Shown: piece after piece, positions 1-12,580 of the stretch | Position numbering within the stretch: the stretch's first letter is position 1 | How the letters are laid out: every line of letters starts with the position of its first letter | DNA from: Salminus brasiliensis | Lineage: Eukaryota; Chordata; Actinopteri; Characiformes; Bryconidae | NCBI RefSeq assembly: GCF_030463535.1 | Contig: NC_132879.1 | Coordinates: forward strand, 42,598,970 to 42,662,969 | Reading direction: 5' to 3' | Length of the DNA: 64,000 nt | Translations under genes and position numbers: made by a program | Notes under the pieces: model-generated | The model's input: the letters and a program-made list of their open reading frames with translations, nothing else | Told to the model about the DNA's origin: nothing | Databases searched by the model: none

Positions 1-155
1 AGTATGGGTGGCAGCATCATGTTGTGGGGGTGCTTTTCCTGAGTGGAGACTGAACATCTTGTTCAAAGTGAAGAACAGATGGTTGATGACCTGCTTTGGG
101 CTTTTAAAAAAACTAAAACTTTTCATCAAGACAGTGATACCAAGGATGAGGGTTA
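1..155 (+). mobile_element. Tc1/mariner transposase remnant, cut by window edge
   Basis: Frame 1 reads GGSIMLWGCFS, the block seen in Tc1 transposases just before the second catalytic aspartate region, then a stop. The same frame continues with HQDSDTKDEG, which resembles the family's QDND-P-KH block. The copy has an in-frame stop and a poorly matching middle, so it is dead. Its left part lies outside the window. Assignment rests on motif recognition only. Confidence 0.6.
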
Positions 156-2089
156 CATTCAGGTTCTGACCAGAATTTCAGGCCTGATTACAGGTCTAGT
201 AGAATTGCTTTACTTTCTTTTCCCTCTCCTCTCAGTGTCCTTCTTTCTTTTACTAGTTACAGTTGCCTATAGTGTGCTAGAACTAGGCTTGGTTGAATGG
301 TGTTCAGCTGCATTCATTGAGCAGATTTTCTAAAGGATTGTCAGGGACATATTGAGTGAGTAGGTGTTCTGCTTGCTGCTGCCTACATGTGCAAGTCTAC
401 ATGGGCAGGAAGTCTGGAGGCTGGTACAATTTAACAGAGCCTGAGCTCTGAAGTCAGACAGGGGCTAGCCATGCAGGCCAACTGTTTGTATTTGAAAAGA
501 GAAGACCAAAATACTTCCTTTCATTTTGCTGAGATCAAGGTTAGGCTTAGGTTTAAGTGCTGGCCACTGTAGCGTTTAGCTATACTTACTTACAGGCCAG
601 TGAAAAATCCACATAAATGTACGTCTAAACTCTGTTTGCTCTTGCCGATGCTGGGTACCTGTAAGTCGGCACTGTGCCCATCCCAACCTTTGACCTGGAA
701 AAGCTGGGAACAGTGTTGTACACATAGCACCAGCTGCTTGGTGCACTCTTCTGTGTGGGCAAGTATATTTCTGTGTCCAGTCGCACATGGACGAGGTCGA
801 GCATTAAGCAATATAATGATAGAGTTTCGCTCCTGTACTGTCCAATGGGAAGCTGCACATGTGTTGTTGTCTGAAGCCTTCTGCAGCCCTGCTTCATGCA
901 TTATAGAGAGTTGCTTTTTGCTGGACTGATATCAACAGCCCCTTCGCTGTGCTTGAGTGAGGATCTACTGATGGCCTGGAGCTCAGGGAAAAGAAGTACA
1001 GGCCTATATTTTGTGGGCTGTATGCTTGTTCATTCTTCTCGGTGTGATTATTAAGGGGAACTCTCCTGAGGCTCTCAGAACAAGCTAAGCCTCTGCTCTG
1101 GGACTTCAGTTTGAGTTTTCTGTTCACAGTCAAGACTCCACAAGAATACAGCTGGTCATGCACTCATTGAATAGAATGCATTCACTGGATATCACCTAAA
1201 ACACACAATGACAAATACTAACAATACTAAGACTGTTATTTTCTTTAAAGCAGCGTTATGTTTTTTATTAATTAATATTATTAATAAACTACCGCAGGAT
1301 ACAAAAAATTATTTTCATGGGTTAATTCTGACTGCTGCCTCTCAAGCGGCTAGCAGTCAAAAGGAGGTTAGTGTTATATAATTAAATCTGGCAAGAAAGA
1401 ATTATAGTGGTATATGTAAATCTCATCTTTACATTTTTTCTTTATAATGACAATAAAGAGCAATGACAATAAAATTCAGTCTATCTATCTATCTATCTAT
1501 CTATCTAGTCATTGATCTATAAAGGCCATAACAGCACTGTGAGGTGGGAAAATGGCTTCTAGTGCATAGGTGAATAATTTCTCTGCATTAATCTAAACTG
1601 CCTAAACCTGTACTGTCAGGTAGAACTCAAGGAAATATATTGTTGCTTCAATTAAATAAAGATTTAGAGTTTGGGTAGAAGTATTAGCTCAGACAACTCC
1701 CTTACAGTGGAAGAGGACTAAATCTAGGCAATGTACACAATCTAGTCAATATACACCATTTCTATTGGAGCATGAAATATAGATACTGTGTAAAGGGCAG
1801 TGTTTAAAATAGAGACAAATGTTTTTTTGCTGACCCAATGATTTGTAATATTTCTCATTTTCATCTTTATAACAATATTAGAAGACAGTTTAATTTACTT
1901 TTAGCCATATGTACTTAGTCATTTCATAAAAAGAAATTGTCCTTATCTATCGGCAGATACGTTTTTTTGTTTAAGCATTGTATCAGCAACTGCTGTAGAA
2001 GTCATTATAAAAACAATTCCATGATGAGAAAAAAATTATATTGCGCTAACTAAATTCCAGTTCAAATTTATTCATATAGTATATTTTAC
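156..2089. other. Intergenic, no gene seen
   Basis: Short frames on both strands near 580-1160 overlap one another in several phases and have no recognisable domain, so I treat them as chance. A doubled AATGACAATAAA tail at about 1446-1472 looks like the 3' end of a Rex1/CR1-type LINE and runs into a CTAT microsatellite. Confidence 0.5.
1480..1507. repeat. (CTAT)n microsatellite
   Basis: About seven CTAT units directly follow an AATAAA-bearing LINE-like tail. This is a common place for tetranucleotide growth. Confidence 0.9.
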
Positions 2090-2345
2090 AACTGGCATTT
2101 TCACAAAGCACTGAGTCAGCCATGGGTGACAGTGTCAAGGAAAAACTCCCTTGAAATGACAGGAAAAAATTCTAGAAAGGAAAAACTCAAAAGGGGAACC
2201 CATCTACCACTTGACACTGAAACAAGACAGTAATAAAAAGGTAATAGTCATTAGAAAGGTTAATCAAGACAGGAATCAGTGTCAAGTGGTGGATGGGAGT
2301 CTTAGTTCCTCTCTAGGATTTTTCTTGTCGCTCTGACAGATACAA
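2090..2345. repeat. Dispersed repeat containing a long imperfect inverted repeat
   Basis: Arms at about 2163-2219 and 2277-2324 are near reverse complements. Both contain the ACCACTTGACACTG / CAGTGTCAAGTGGT block and a CTAGA-AGGAA type block. They are separated by about 57 bases. The wording (AACTCC, AGGGGAACCCATC) resembles a widespread fish repeat. No coding content is seen. Confidence 0.6.
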
Positions 2346-3289
2346 TGGGCAAAGGCGTTAAGCTTAACCAAAGACTGATGTTAAATGTCTGTCAGAGCCC
2401 ATGAATGATGTTGCAGTGGCAAAATGACCACACATTTTCCTCTGTTTCACTTTGTTCATTCAGAGCAACTTGGTGAGCTAGCTAACTAGTGTGTTAAAGT
2501 TAACCCAATATTGTAAACAAAAGTTAGCAAACAAGATAATCTGATGCTAATCTGCATGTCTGGATTGACTTCCTTTGCTGGATGCCGTTTTTTAAAACAT
2601 TATATTTTATTAATTTACAAGCATTTTTTATACTTAATACCAATGTATTTAATACTTAATATCTACTATACTAATACATTAACAGAATACATCCATAGTA
2701 ACATTACAAATTCATTCTTATGTGACTAATAAATACATTAGTGTTTACATTAATACTTATTAGTGGTGCTGGGGTAGCACACAGAGAGCCCAACCGAGCT
2801 GGGGAGCCTAAAAAATAGCCTTTAAGTTGGGTATTAAGGCCACCCTAAGAGCAGCAATTGTCAAGCTGCCCCAGACCATTACAGAGTCAAAGGTGACCAC
2901 ACTCTTAAAAAGAAAGATGTTAAAAAAGTTGCTTCAAATGGTTCTTTTAGCAATGTCACAAAAGACCACAATTCTCATAGAAGTTCCCATATGAATCCAT
3001 ATGAAACCTTGTCACACCTTCTGTCATGACATGCATGAAAAAGCTTGTCATATTGGCATATCAAGAACCAGCTTCACCCCTCTCCAGTTTGCGTATCATC
3101 CCAACTCTTTAGTTGTTATCTTCAACTGGCCACACTCCAACTGGGCAAAAAAATGTATGTATGTATGTATGTCAGAATGCTGTTCACGTGCTTCAGACCA
3201 ACATGTAATATTTCCATTTCTTAACATCTGGAAGAGAAAACTGAGCCTGCTGGGTCTGAACATCTCTCTTAGTCAGTCAGTATAGGGGA
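2346..3289. other. Intergenic, nothing recognised
   Basis: AT-rich sequence with a few short chance frames and a small GTAT run near 3153-3171. No splice-flanked coding block or domain was recognised. Confidence 0.5.
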
Positions 3290-3870
3290 CAGCATTTTCA
3301 GTATCGGCTGAGCACTGGTGATCCCCAGGGCTGTGTGCTCAACCCACTGCTGCTGATTCTTGACTGTGCTGCAAAGTACAGTTCAAATCACATCATCAAG
3401 TTTGCTGATGACACAAGCATTGTGGGTCTCATCGGCAGGAACACCGAGTCAGCATACTGAGTGGAAGTGCAAATGGACTGCTGCAGAACCAACAACCTGT
3501 CTCTTAATGTAGACAAAACCAAAACTCTGGCATGGACATTTACACGACAAGCTGCATCTTTACCACAACCAGCATTTTACCCCACCCATCCCTCTTTTTC
3601 CTGTTGTTTCCTGTTGGAAAAAGGGCATCTGAGCTCTCGCTGCCATACTCTGCATTAGCTTCTTTCCCACAGCCATCAGACTCCTCAACACACAGAACCC
3701 TCCACATACTCATAAATAACTCGGGTAACAAACCCTTACTCTATGTACTTGCTGTTAAATACTGTATTTAACAGAAGTACTGTATTTTTTCACCCCAGAA
3801 CTGCTGTTCTGCTTTGTTAAATATCTTTGCACATTTGCCTTCATTAAATATGTCTAGTACTGCTGCACTT
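3290..3870 (+). pseudogene. Decayed LINE reverse transcriptase, CR1/L2/Rex1 group
   Basis: Translated pieces read LSTGDPQGCVLNPLL (palm motif B), then KFADDTSIVGLIG (motif C with the FADD catalytic pair), then a stop where the family has ESAY-E, then NNLSLNVDKTK. A later frame-shifted block (about 3630-3720) resembles the C-terminal SFFP-A-LLN region. At least one stop and several frame changes make it non-functional. It lies on the plus strand, opposite to the much better preserved relative at 46.5-48.3 kb. Confidence 0.8.
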
Positions 3871-4582
3871 TCCTATTATGCCTCTGGTTGAAACAACAAC
3901 AATGTCTCCTTGAGATAACTTAAGATAATCTGACAATGCTGGAGTTTATTCTACAACCTTCAAAAAGGTTCCTACTATTATCACATACAGTTGTTGGTAT
4001 AGTGTCTACCATCAGCCATAGATCCCAGACTCCTCATCCAAAGTCACTGGATTAGAAGTTAAGAGAGTAAATAAAACAAAGCAAAGTCTTTTCTATATGC
4101 CTTGGTTATGAACAGCTGAGTTTAGGGTTGGGGGTGGGAATTTGCAATGCCTCCCAGCAGGCTTCAAATGCCAGCATTCTTGGGAATGAAATTAGATTTC
4201 AGCCCTCTGAGGGGACTGTTAACTTGAATATGAGGGAAGTTTCAGACCCCCAAGGCCACTATTTCACCATTTTCCAAAATTTGTTGATGCTCGTGATACG
4301 AGAATTATGTGAACTACAGCAGCAAACTGCTGCCGCTTGTAGAACAAGGAAAACTGGCGCCGACAACTCCCTGGCCGCAATGTTTAGTCAGTCAATAGAT
4401 TCCTCACAGGAAAGCTATTGCTGACTCCTCCAAAGACTGAGCTTTTTCTTGTTTCGATGGGAGAATTCTGCAAATGGGACAGAGTGTAGCCACGGTAAAC
4501 TCTGTTCTGAGGAAATAATATTTCCTTCTCTCCAAAGCGCCTTCCACCACTACTCATAAAGTGACAGATAATTGTTCCACAC

Positions 4583-4621
4583 TTATGTGTGTGTATGTGT
4601 GTGTGCGCGCGTGTGTGTGTC
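4583..4621. repeat. (GT)n with central CG steps
   Basis: Alternating purine-pyrimidine tract with a short GCGCGC core, a sequence type able to form Z-DNA. Confidence 0.9.
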
Positions 4622-4807
4622 TATGCATATATCCGGCTGCGTTTGTATTGTGCTGGTTATGTAAAAGAGGCATCGATATGGTGAGAGACTCTTTTTCTCT
4701 CAGCTTACCCATTTTCTCTGTAATCTCATTTATCTGCAAGGAGAGAATCCTACCCCCTTTAACGTTTCTCTACAGATGAGTCATCCGCTGGTAATCTAGA
4801 TACCACA

Positions 4808-4821
4808 GCGCCATCTATTGA
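4808..4821 (-). promoter_or_regulatory. CTCF-like motif
   Basis: On the minus strand the site reads TCAATAGATGGCGC, matching 12 of 14 positions of the vertebrate CTCF core as I remember it (CCASYAGRKGGCRS). This is motif matching by eye; occupancy is unknown. Confidence 0.3.
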
Positions 4822-5144
4822 CTTGTGTTCACAAAAGCAGCATTTTCTTCATAAGGAGAACCGAGGCATAGAAGAGGATTGTGGTGAATGCTTTCATGCT
4901 GGATATCTTCTCCTATAGGGTAGATTTTGTCTGAATTTGAATTCATTTGTACCTTTCTGTATAATCTTGGTGTAAATGTCCTTTTTCTATGATACCACAA
5001 GGTTCCAAAAATTGTGCATTTATTCTTTACATTATGTGAAGGTTACCATAAAAAATGTTTTTCCACAATCACATTTTTTTCTTTAAAGAAAAGCTTCACC
5101 TTCATCAGATTAGTTTACAGTGTTAGTGATAGGAACCAGGGCAT

Positions 5145-5520
5145 ACAAAAAGCTGGTTGACTAGCTGTGCTTTTGACCAGCACAGAATATGTATTAATTT
5201 GAGTTTGATAGTTTAAGTGGTCATCCAACTAACAGGACTAATATGACCAGGCTGGTCCACCAAGCTAGTTCACAAGAATAAGCTTGACTTAATTGGTAAA
5301 CCAGCTCAACCACTAGTTAGTCAGTATGACCAGCGTGATGACCAGCTTGGTTTAAGTTGGTGTTGCTGGGAGACCAGCAAACCCATCAAGCTTAAATGAA
5401 AACAGCTTGACTAATAGCATAGGGTATGCTTTTGCCTGGATGATCACCTTTTCAACCACATTGACAATCAAACACTAGTTCAGACATCTTAAACCAGCTA
5501 ACAGCAACAGCTGGTCTTAA
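5145..5520. repeat. Degenerate ACCAGCTTGGTT-type interspersed repeat
   Basis: Many diverged copies of CCAGCTTG, GACCAGC and GCTGGT occur on both strands over about 375 bases. Repeats of this style are widespread in fish. No protein frame is seen. Confidence 0.6.
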
Positions 5521-6610
5521 GTTGGATCTTTTAGCATGGTAATTTGAATCAATGTTCAATCAATATCATCAATGAGCAGATCATTGAATTCATTAGTAAT
5601 TTTATTAACAAGAGAAATATTGGTGTCAGGCATGAGACAGCATATTTATAAGCATTTCAGATGATAGCTCTTTGTGCAAAATCAAACCACATTCTAATTT
5701 GGGCATTTCTGGCATTTCTCATCACTAGTCACTCTGAATATGTTGTAAACATTGAGTAGAGATTGTGTAGAAAAGGTAATTCCCTTTTAAAGGGTTCTTT
5801 AGGGGGGGCAAAGGTGGGTCTTCTTTGGAGGGCGTACTGTATTTAATGTATTTAAGCAGGAAAATCCCCAAACTGCACAGGGCACTAAACCCTCAGGACT
5901 GAAATTATTGACCCTGTTTGATGTTTCACTCCAAACAACCATTTTTACAACTTTTTTCAATGTGCAAATACACTTGCCAAATAAAACCAAAGTTACATTT
6001 CAGCTTATGTCTTGAAAGCCAAACAGCAAATTCATACATTTACATTGTGGCCTATATGACGACAGCACATATTACAGTTACATAAGACCACTGCGAAACA
6101 AGGAATACACAAGCGTTACATCAGCATATCACTGAGGTTTTGAATTCACATGTACGGTTCTCTGCCTCTTTCCTTCATGGTTGTTATATTCAGTCTTTTA
6201 CCAGGGTCAGGCAGAGCACTCTTTCACACTCTGTCACTCCGTCTCTGGAAGCTCTTTGATGAATCACCAGCTGTAGCAATAAGACACAGGTTGCCATCTC
6301 CCCAGCCAATCAGAGTTCAGCTTCACAACGGGAGGGCACAGTCCACCAACCGCTATCCACCACGCACAATTATCTGTACCTGAGCACATTTAAATCATTG
6401 ATCTGTGCCTAGCTCCCGTCACATGGGTGCTGTTGGATCGGTGCACAGATCGATTCTGATTCCAGCCACAGAAGCCCTGGGGGCCACAGTGGGTGTGCCT
6501 GACTCTGAGTCTATGGCTTTCTTTCCCATGCTCTTTTAACCAAGGGCGTTAGTACCAGGTTTGTGCCTTACAGTTAACAAAGTGCTCCAGTCTCAAAACC
6601 AGTAAAAAGT
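5521..6610. other. Intergenic, nothing recognised
   Basis: No conserved coding block seen. The frames at 5799-5990 and 6150-6383 have no domain or splice support. Confidence 0.45.
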
Positions 6611-6950
6611 TACAGTCAAGTCCATAAGTATTTGGACAATGACAGTTTTTGTAAGTTTGCCCCTTTTTACCACCTTAGTGGGTTTGAAATAAAGCGATCA
6701 GTATGCGATTGAAGCAGAGACTTTCAACTTTAATTCAAGGGGTTGAACAAAAATATTGTGATAATTCTTTAGCAATTACAGACATGTTTTACATAGTCCT
6801 ACATACTATGTTTACAAGTTTACATATTTCCTAAAGCTCAAAATTAATTGCTTAAACTAATATAATTCTACATTAAAGGAGGTTTTTTAGTACTTACTTT
6901 TTGACCCTGCTTTGTTAGCATCCATACATGCCCATGTAATATCACTGCCT
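6611..6950 (+). mobile_element. End of a degenerate fish DNA transposon
   Basis: Begins with AGTCAAGTCCATAAGTATTT, a phrase I recognise from a very common fish DNA-element terminus, followed by the usual AATTCAAGGGGTT-type block. The exact superfamily is not certain from sequence alone, and no intact transposase frame exists. The right boundary is fuzzy. Confidence 0.5.
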
Positions 6951-7747
6951 CCACTATGTTTGGCAGATGATGTGTTTTTGTTTCTGATCTTAGAACCCTT
7001 GCTTTCCTTCTTAATACTGTTGTTAATTTCTAAATTTTCTAAAATATTAATTCATGATCTATTTTTCATGATAAAAACAAGACGAGAACTGAAGAAAAAG
7101 TAACACTTGAAATCCAGAACAAATTTACTACGCTTTTCATCAACAAATAAAAACTAAATGACAATGTAAAATACTGCAAAATTGTCAAATTATGTTTACA
7201 TCCATTGATCTATCCATTCCAGTGATCAGCACATATTCCATTTTCAAACAAGCCATACCATACTGTATCCTTATAACTGGGTATTCATGTTTTGGCCCTC
7301 TCCTTGCTCACAAACACACAATGTCATAAAATTTCAGAGATTGCATTTTCTTGCTTGTGGTGAAAACCGTGATCACACTACAATCACTATGTTTTGTGTT
7401 CAGAAGTGTTTAGTACAAGTCAAGTACATTTATCAAAATCGGATTTGCTGCAGCAAGTGCCGAAGATGATAAAGCACCATCTTTAAAGTGCAGACACTGT
7501 TCAAAAATGTAAAATATTCACAGAGATAAGAATCCTGTTGGTGTCCGAAACAAAGTCTTGAAACCTAGGAGGGACGAAACACAACTATATGCTGAGTACA
7601 CAATATCAAACTAACTTTAGCAAGGTCACAAGGGGCAACAAGGGGATACATATGAACATATGAAGAGTTCATCTTGGAAAAGTACACATTCAGTCACAGT
7701 GAAACCATAATGTATGTACATGCACTGCATGGTTAATTAGACAAATA
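6951..7747. other. Intergenic, nothing recognised
   Basis: AT-rich, with only short chance frames and no repeat family recognised. Confidence 0.4.
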
Positions 7748-8886
7748 CCCTGCAAGACCAAAAAAAAGGTGACCACTTGGATTTGACAATGCAAATAAGT
7801 AAGAGCCTCTCATTGGATAATTCCTGCATGGGTGATTGTTTCAGCTGGCAACAAGCTATTTAACCCTAACTGATGCAGCAAGTAGCTTCTCATTTATTAA
7901 ACAACCATGTCAAATAAATGGAAAAGATGCTGTTAGATGTTTCAGAAGGGTCAAATTATTGGCATGCATCGAGCAAAAAAAACATCTAAGAAGATTGCTG
8001 AAACTGAAAAAAACTTTTAATGATTGTGATTAGTGATCAGTTCATGTTTGGTGAAATCGTAAAATTGTAAAAAAAAAAAAAAAAACACATAATAATAATA
8101 ATAAAATAGTATACCTAGTAGGGATATCTTTAATTATGCATTCCACACACATAATGCAAAGGGAACTCAAGGGATTCAAACTAAACAGCTGTGTAGCCTT
8201 AAGAAAACCACTTGTCAGTGGGGCTAACCAGCAAAAATGGCATTAATTTGCTAGGGAGCATGAAGATTGGACTTTGGAGATTGGAAGATTGGAGCAATGG
8301 ATGGTGGCCATGTGGTCTGATGGGTCCAGATTTATGCTGTTCCAGAGTGATGGGTTCATCAGGGTAAAAAGAGAGGTGACTGAAGTGATGCACCCATCAT
8401 GCCTAGTGCCTACCGTACAGGCCTGTGGGGGCAGTGCTTTGATCTGAGGTTGTTGCAGTTGGTTACGTCAAGGTTCAGCACCATTATGTGCCCAAAGAAT
8501 AAGGTCAGGTGACTACCTGAATACGACCAGGTATTCCATCAATGGATTTTTTCCTCCTTGATGGCACAGGCATATTCCAAGATGACAATGGCAGGATTCA
8601 TCGGGCTCAAATTGTGAAAGACTGGTTCAGGGAGCATGAGACATAATTTTCACACATGGATTGGCCACGACAGAGTCCAGATCTGAACCCCATTGAGAAT
8701 ATTTAAAATGTGCTGGAGAAGACTTTGCGCAGTGGTCCAAATCACCCATTATAAACACAAGATTATGGGGAAAAATTAATGCAAGTCTGGACAGAAATAT
8801 CTGGCAGAATGCATGCCGTAATCAAAGCTAAAGGACGTCCAACAAAATATTAGTGTGTGACCCTTTTTTTTTGGCCAGGCTGTGCA
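7748..8886 (+). mobile_element. Full-length but dead Tc1-like transposon
   Basis: The left end (about 7753-7778, GACC then an A run then GGTGACCAC) is an inverted copy of the right end (about 8860-8881, GTGTGACCC then a T run then GGCCAGGC). The span of roughly 1.14 kb fits a one-gene Tc1 element. Inside are decayed transposase pieces on the plus strand, including SPDLNPIEN near 8675-8700, which precedes the last catalytic acidic residue in the family. Frameshifts and stops are abundant, so no protein is made. A TA dinucleotide lies beside the left end, as expected for Tc1 targets. Confidence 0.8.
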
Positions 8887-11800
8887 TCATATTAGTAAAA
8901 TTTTAAAGTAAAAAAAAAATATTAAATACATATTTGAGGAAAAAAGGGCCAAACTTTAAGTTAATGTGTTTAATTAAATGAAACATTATTTTAAGCTGTT
9001 GTTTAGGGAAACTGGCAAAACTTATCTTTAAAATGCATGACTAAAATTAGACTAAATATTTTAGATTGTTAACTGACTAAAACTTGGCTTAAATATTTTT
9101 AGTTTTATCAACTAAACAATGGCTGAATTACAATGACTGAATTAAACATTTAAGTCAAAAACTAAATCTTTTTGTCTTTTTGTTCAGTGATTTGCAAAAG
9201 TCATCAATGCATTTTAGACAAGCAATTAGGCAATCACATTCTGATACCATGCTTTATGACATGATTGTATAGCTGTTTTAGTGTGTTACTAGTCTAGTTA
9301 CTAGTTTAGTTAGTTTAGTTACTAGTTCTGTGTTACTAGTTTAGTGTTGTCCTTTCATGTCCTCTATGTGTTTCTTTAAGACCGCAGTTCAAAGCCAAAA
9401 ACCAATTAGGAACTTTTCAGTTTTGGGTTGGTAAACATAAAAGTATTACCATGCAAAATTTTGTAAAATAAATAAAATTGTAATTCCAATTACTGAAACC
9501 TCTGAAACAGAGACCCACACAGCAGTCATGTCACGATAAGGGTTATAAAATATACCTCACATATGCTTTATAAATGCTCTGTAGTAGAAAGCAGTGCCAT
9601 AGGACCCCCAGGGTGGCATGAATATCATCCAGCTAAAAAGGATGAAGAGACTTGAGAAGGATGTAATAAATGTTAGTTATAACTCTGGGTTACAGCAAGG
9701 CTTATATATTTACCATCCCCGGCATCCCCTAGGTAACACTGTCATTAGATAGTCCAATATATGTAATTCACATGGGAACCAGGCACTGGTGATATATATA
9801 GGAAACCCATAAAAAAAGATCAATAGGTTTTCAGCATGTTAATAATACAGGGGATGGAAGGGGAATTTTGATTTTGACAACTGGAGGAACTGATTTTATC
9901 CACTCTGGACCTTGGAGTGATGTTTGGAGGATTAGCAGTGTAGCAGTTGTATTTCAAACACTGTTTAAACAAGCCTGAAGCAGGAGGCGTGTTAATGGTG
10001 GGTCTGCTAGAGACTAAAGAGGTAGTCTAGGCTGTCTAGGGGAACGAGGACCTGTCCATCAAGGAGAACTCCTGTCGGGTGGCCTGCTAAGTGCCTGCTG
10101 TGGATATGAGACAGTGGTCCTCTGAGTCCCAGTAGAGCCGACACTTTGCAAAGAGCTTCGGCTGAACCTCACGCAGTGACGTCACAATCGCTGCAAAATA
10201 ACCATTTTGACAATACTCAGAATGCTGGGTTCTCACTTGGTCTGCCCACAAATTATAGCATTTTGGATAGCAGTAGACATGAGACAGGAAAAAGACAAAA
10301 ATGCTCTCATAGTTAACATTTTTGACCCTTAAAGCACAAGTACCTGGTGAAAGTACAGGCTGCACATTGCTTCGCCCTTACATTTTGACCTGTCCGGGAA
10401 AATGAAATCATTCATAGCGAAACTTCTAACATTAAATGAGTCAGACATGCAATGTAGATTGACTCATGATTGAAATAGGTGTCAGCCAATGTCAATGAGT
10501 GGTGTATTAGCTAACAACAGAGTGACCAACATAATTAAATCCATCAGCTAGCTAGCTACATTGTATTTTAGCCAAGTGGTTCCTCTGCCCTGCATATTTT
10601 GATGATTTCCTGCTCTAGTACACACAAATCCATTCTTCTTGAGTTGACATGGGCTTTTAAGCATTTGTCTCTATTTGTACATAAAATGCCTCTGTATTTC
10701 AGCTACTGATGGCAAAAAAACATAATCAGCACCCACAGTTGCCAACTAAAGGCGGTGTTGGGTCATTGTCAAAAACAATCCTTAATGGTCTACCATGAAA
10801 AAAAAAAATGTGCGGGCAAACTGCATTAAACAGTTGGACATCATTAAAACAGAGTTTTTCTGGCCGCATTACATACTTTTACTTAATTACGTCACATACA
10901 TAAGATCTGGTGATCATTGTTTGCTGGTCTGCAGCAACTTAGCTCAGATATACTTAGCTCTGCAGCGTCTTAGCTAATATAAATGATGCTGATGTAAACA
11001 GAATGACTACTGCGAGAGCTACTGTGAACATGGAGTTGTAAGAATGGCAAACTCATCCGCTTCATTCACCCTCTGTCAAACCAAAGAAATGTAGAATTAG
11101 AACTGAAGAGGGCATGACAGACTCTTTGTTAAAACCAGGATACACACTGGCTTAACTGCTGAAAGGAGGCACGCGCTCTGTGACCTGAAAGGATTAAAAG
11201 TTGTCTTTTTCATGCTGAACAGGTAACCCATGTGTTTTTATGACTAGCTAAATTAGCAAAACTATATGTGAAAAATACAGTTTCACATAGTTTATTTACA
11301 TGAACATGCATTAAAAGTTAAAAACACAGGTTTTTAACACAATAAGAATTTCAACCGTATATAATTTTCTGATATCCTCTGAAAACCTTTCCTTTGCCAT
11401 GTTTTGACTGAGCTCTCTCTGAACACTCCACTCTGAAGTTCTCTGCTGACTTAATGAATGTAAACTTGCAATCATCTGATGCATCCATTCGGAAAGGAGA
11501 CTACACCACAATGCACATATTAAAGCACTCTTCCGCATGTTCGGTGCAATTACACATTCTCATCAAAGAGGTGTCTAAAATGTCCAAATCCTCAAAACTT
11601 ACATACTATTACTTTAAACTGCATGTGTGTGTGTGTTTTCTGCCAAATTCGGGTAGGCAGAAATACAGTCATGTATGGAAATCATAAATTGTTTCTGGTG
11701 TTAAATAAATAGTAAGCAAAGAAAGAATGACACTCAAAAGCCAGCCGAAGGCCTTGTCCTGATCATTCTAATAAATCTAAATAATCCTAAACAAGTATTT

Positions 11801-12494
11801 ATGAGTAACATTCGGTGAGATTATTTAAATAGACTATACACTATGTTGCTGAACTACCCAAGTCACACAAAAAGCAAGTGCACAATGTTCCTAAGGTAAG
11901 TATGAGTGTAAAAGCAGACATGTAAAAGTAATATGATGAAATTTTCAGTGTACAGTTTTTACCATTCACAAACAGGCATTTTCGGTTCATTTTCATGAGG
12001 CTCGAGTCTGCAGACCTTGGCCATCATTAATGTTCTCTAGCCAATTACCCAATACTGCAGTGGTGCCATGAGCAAGAGTAAACACAATGCCAGCTGCTCG
12101 CTTTTTAACAATGTTTCCCAATGCAAAGTTCCATGCTATTCTACACTGTTATTTACTCAAACACCCTGTGTTGCTCCTTGGTATTGTTTGCCATAAAACT
12201 GTATTTAAAGCGAAATTTCAAATATAATGTCATCACCCTATGTGATTCTTCTTTGTTGTATGGTCTATTCAGTATTAATGTTTATGTTTAGCTTGGCAAA
12301 CAACCCCAGAAACAGAAAACGTGGGCCCCATTAATCACGATTTAATCTGAAATGTAATTACATTCGCAGTGAGTACAAAGAACAGGGGTTTTCAAACTGC
12401 AGTGCAGAAAGCCAACTTCAGTAAAATATTAACAAGTAAAATATTCAAAAGTCTAGGAGTGACTTTTATGCAGATGTTTGTTTCAACTTTCTGC
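8887..12494. other. Intergenic, no gene seen
   Basis: About 3.6 kb without a recognisable gene. It includes a short degenerate tandem of TTACTAGTTTAGT words at about 9284-9350. Frames such as 10087-10365 on the minus strand show no domain. Confidence 0.45.
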
Positions 12495-12580
12495 CTTGCA
12501 CACAATGATTCCGGGTAGGCTCTGGACCCACCACGACCCTGACCAGGAAGAAGCGGATAAAAAGATGGATAAATGGATGT
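12495..12580 (+). mobile_element. LINE 3' tail fragment
   Basis: Contains GGCTCTGGACCCACCACGAC, then AAGCGGATAAAAAGATGGAT. This is the closing phrase of a common fish LINE 3' end (RTE/CR1-like tails ending in ATGGATGG). Only the tail is recognisable. Confidence 0.55.

Larger units (their letters stand above)
3871..5144. other. Intergenic, no gene seen
   Basis: A 98-codon open frame (4128-4424) has no recognisable domain and no good splice context. The rest is non-coding, with a GT-rich tract and one CTCF-like motif listed separately. Confidence 0.45.
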
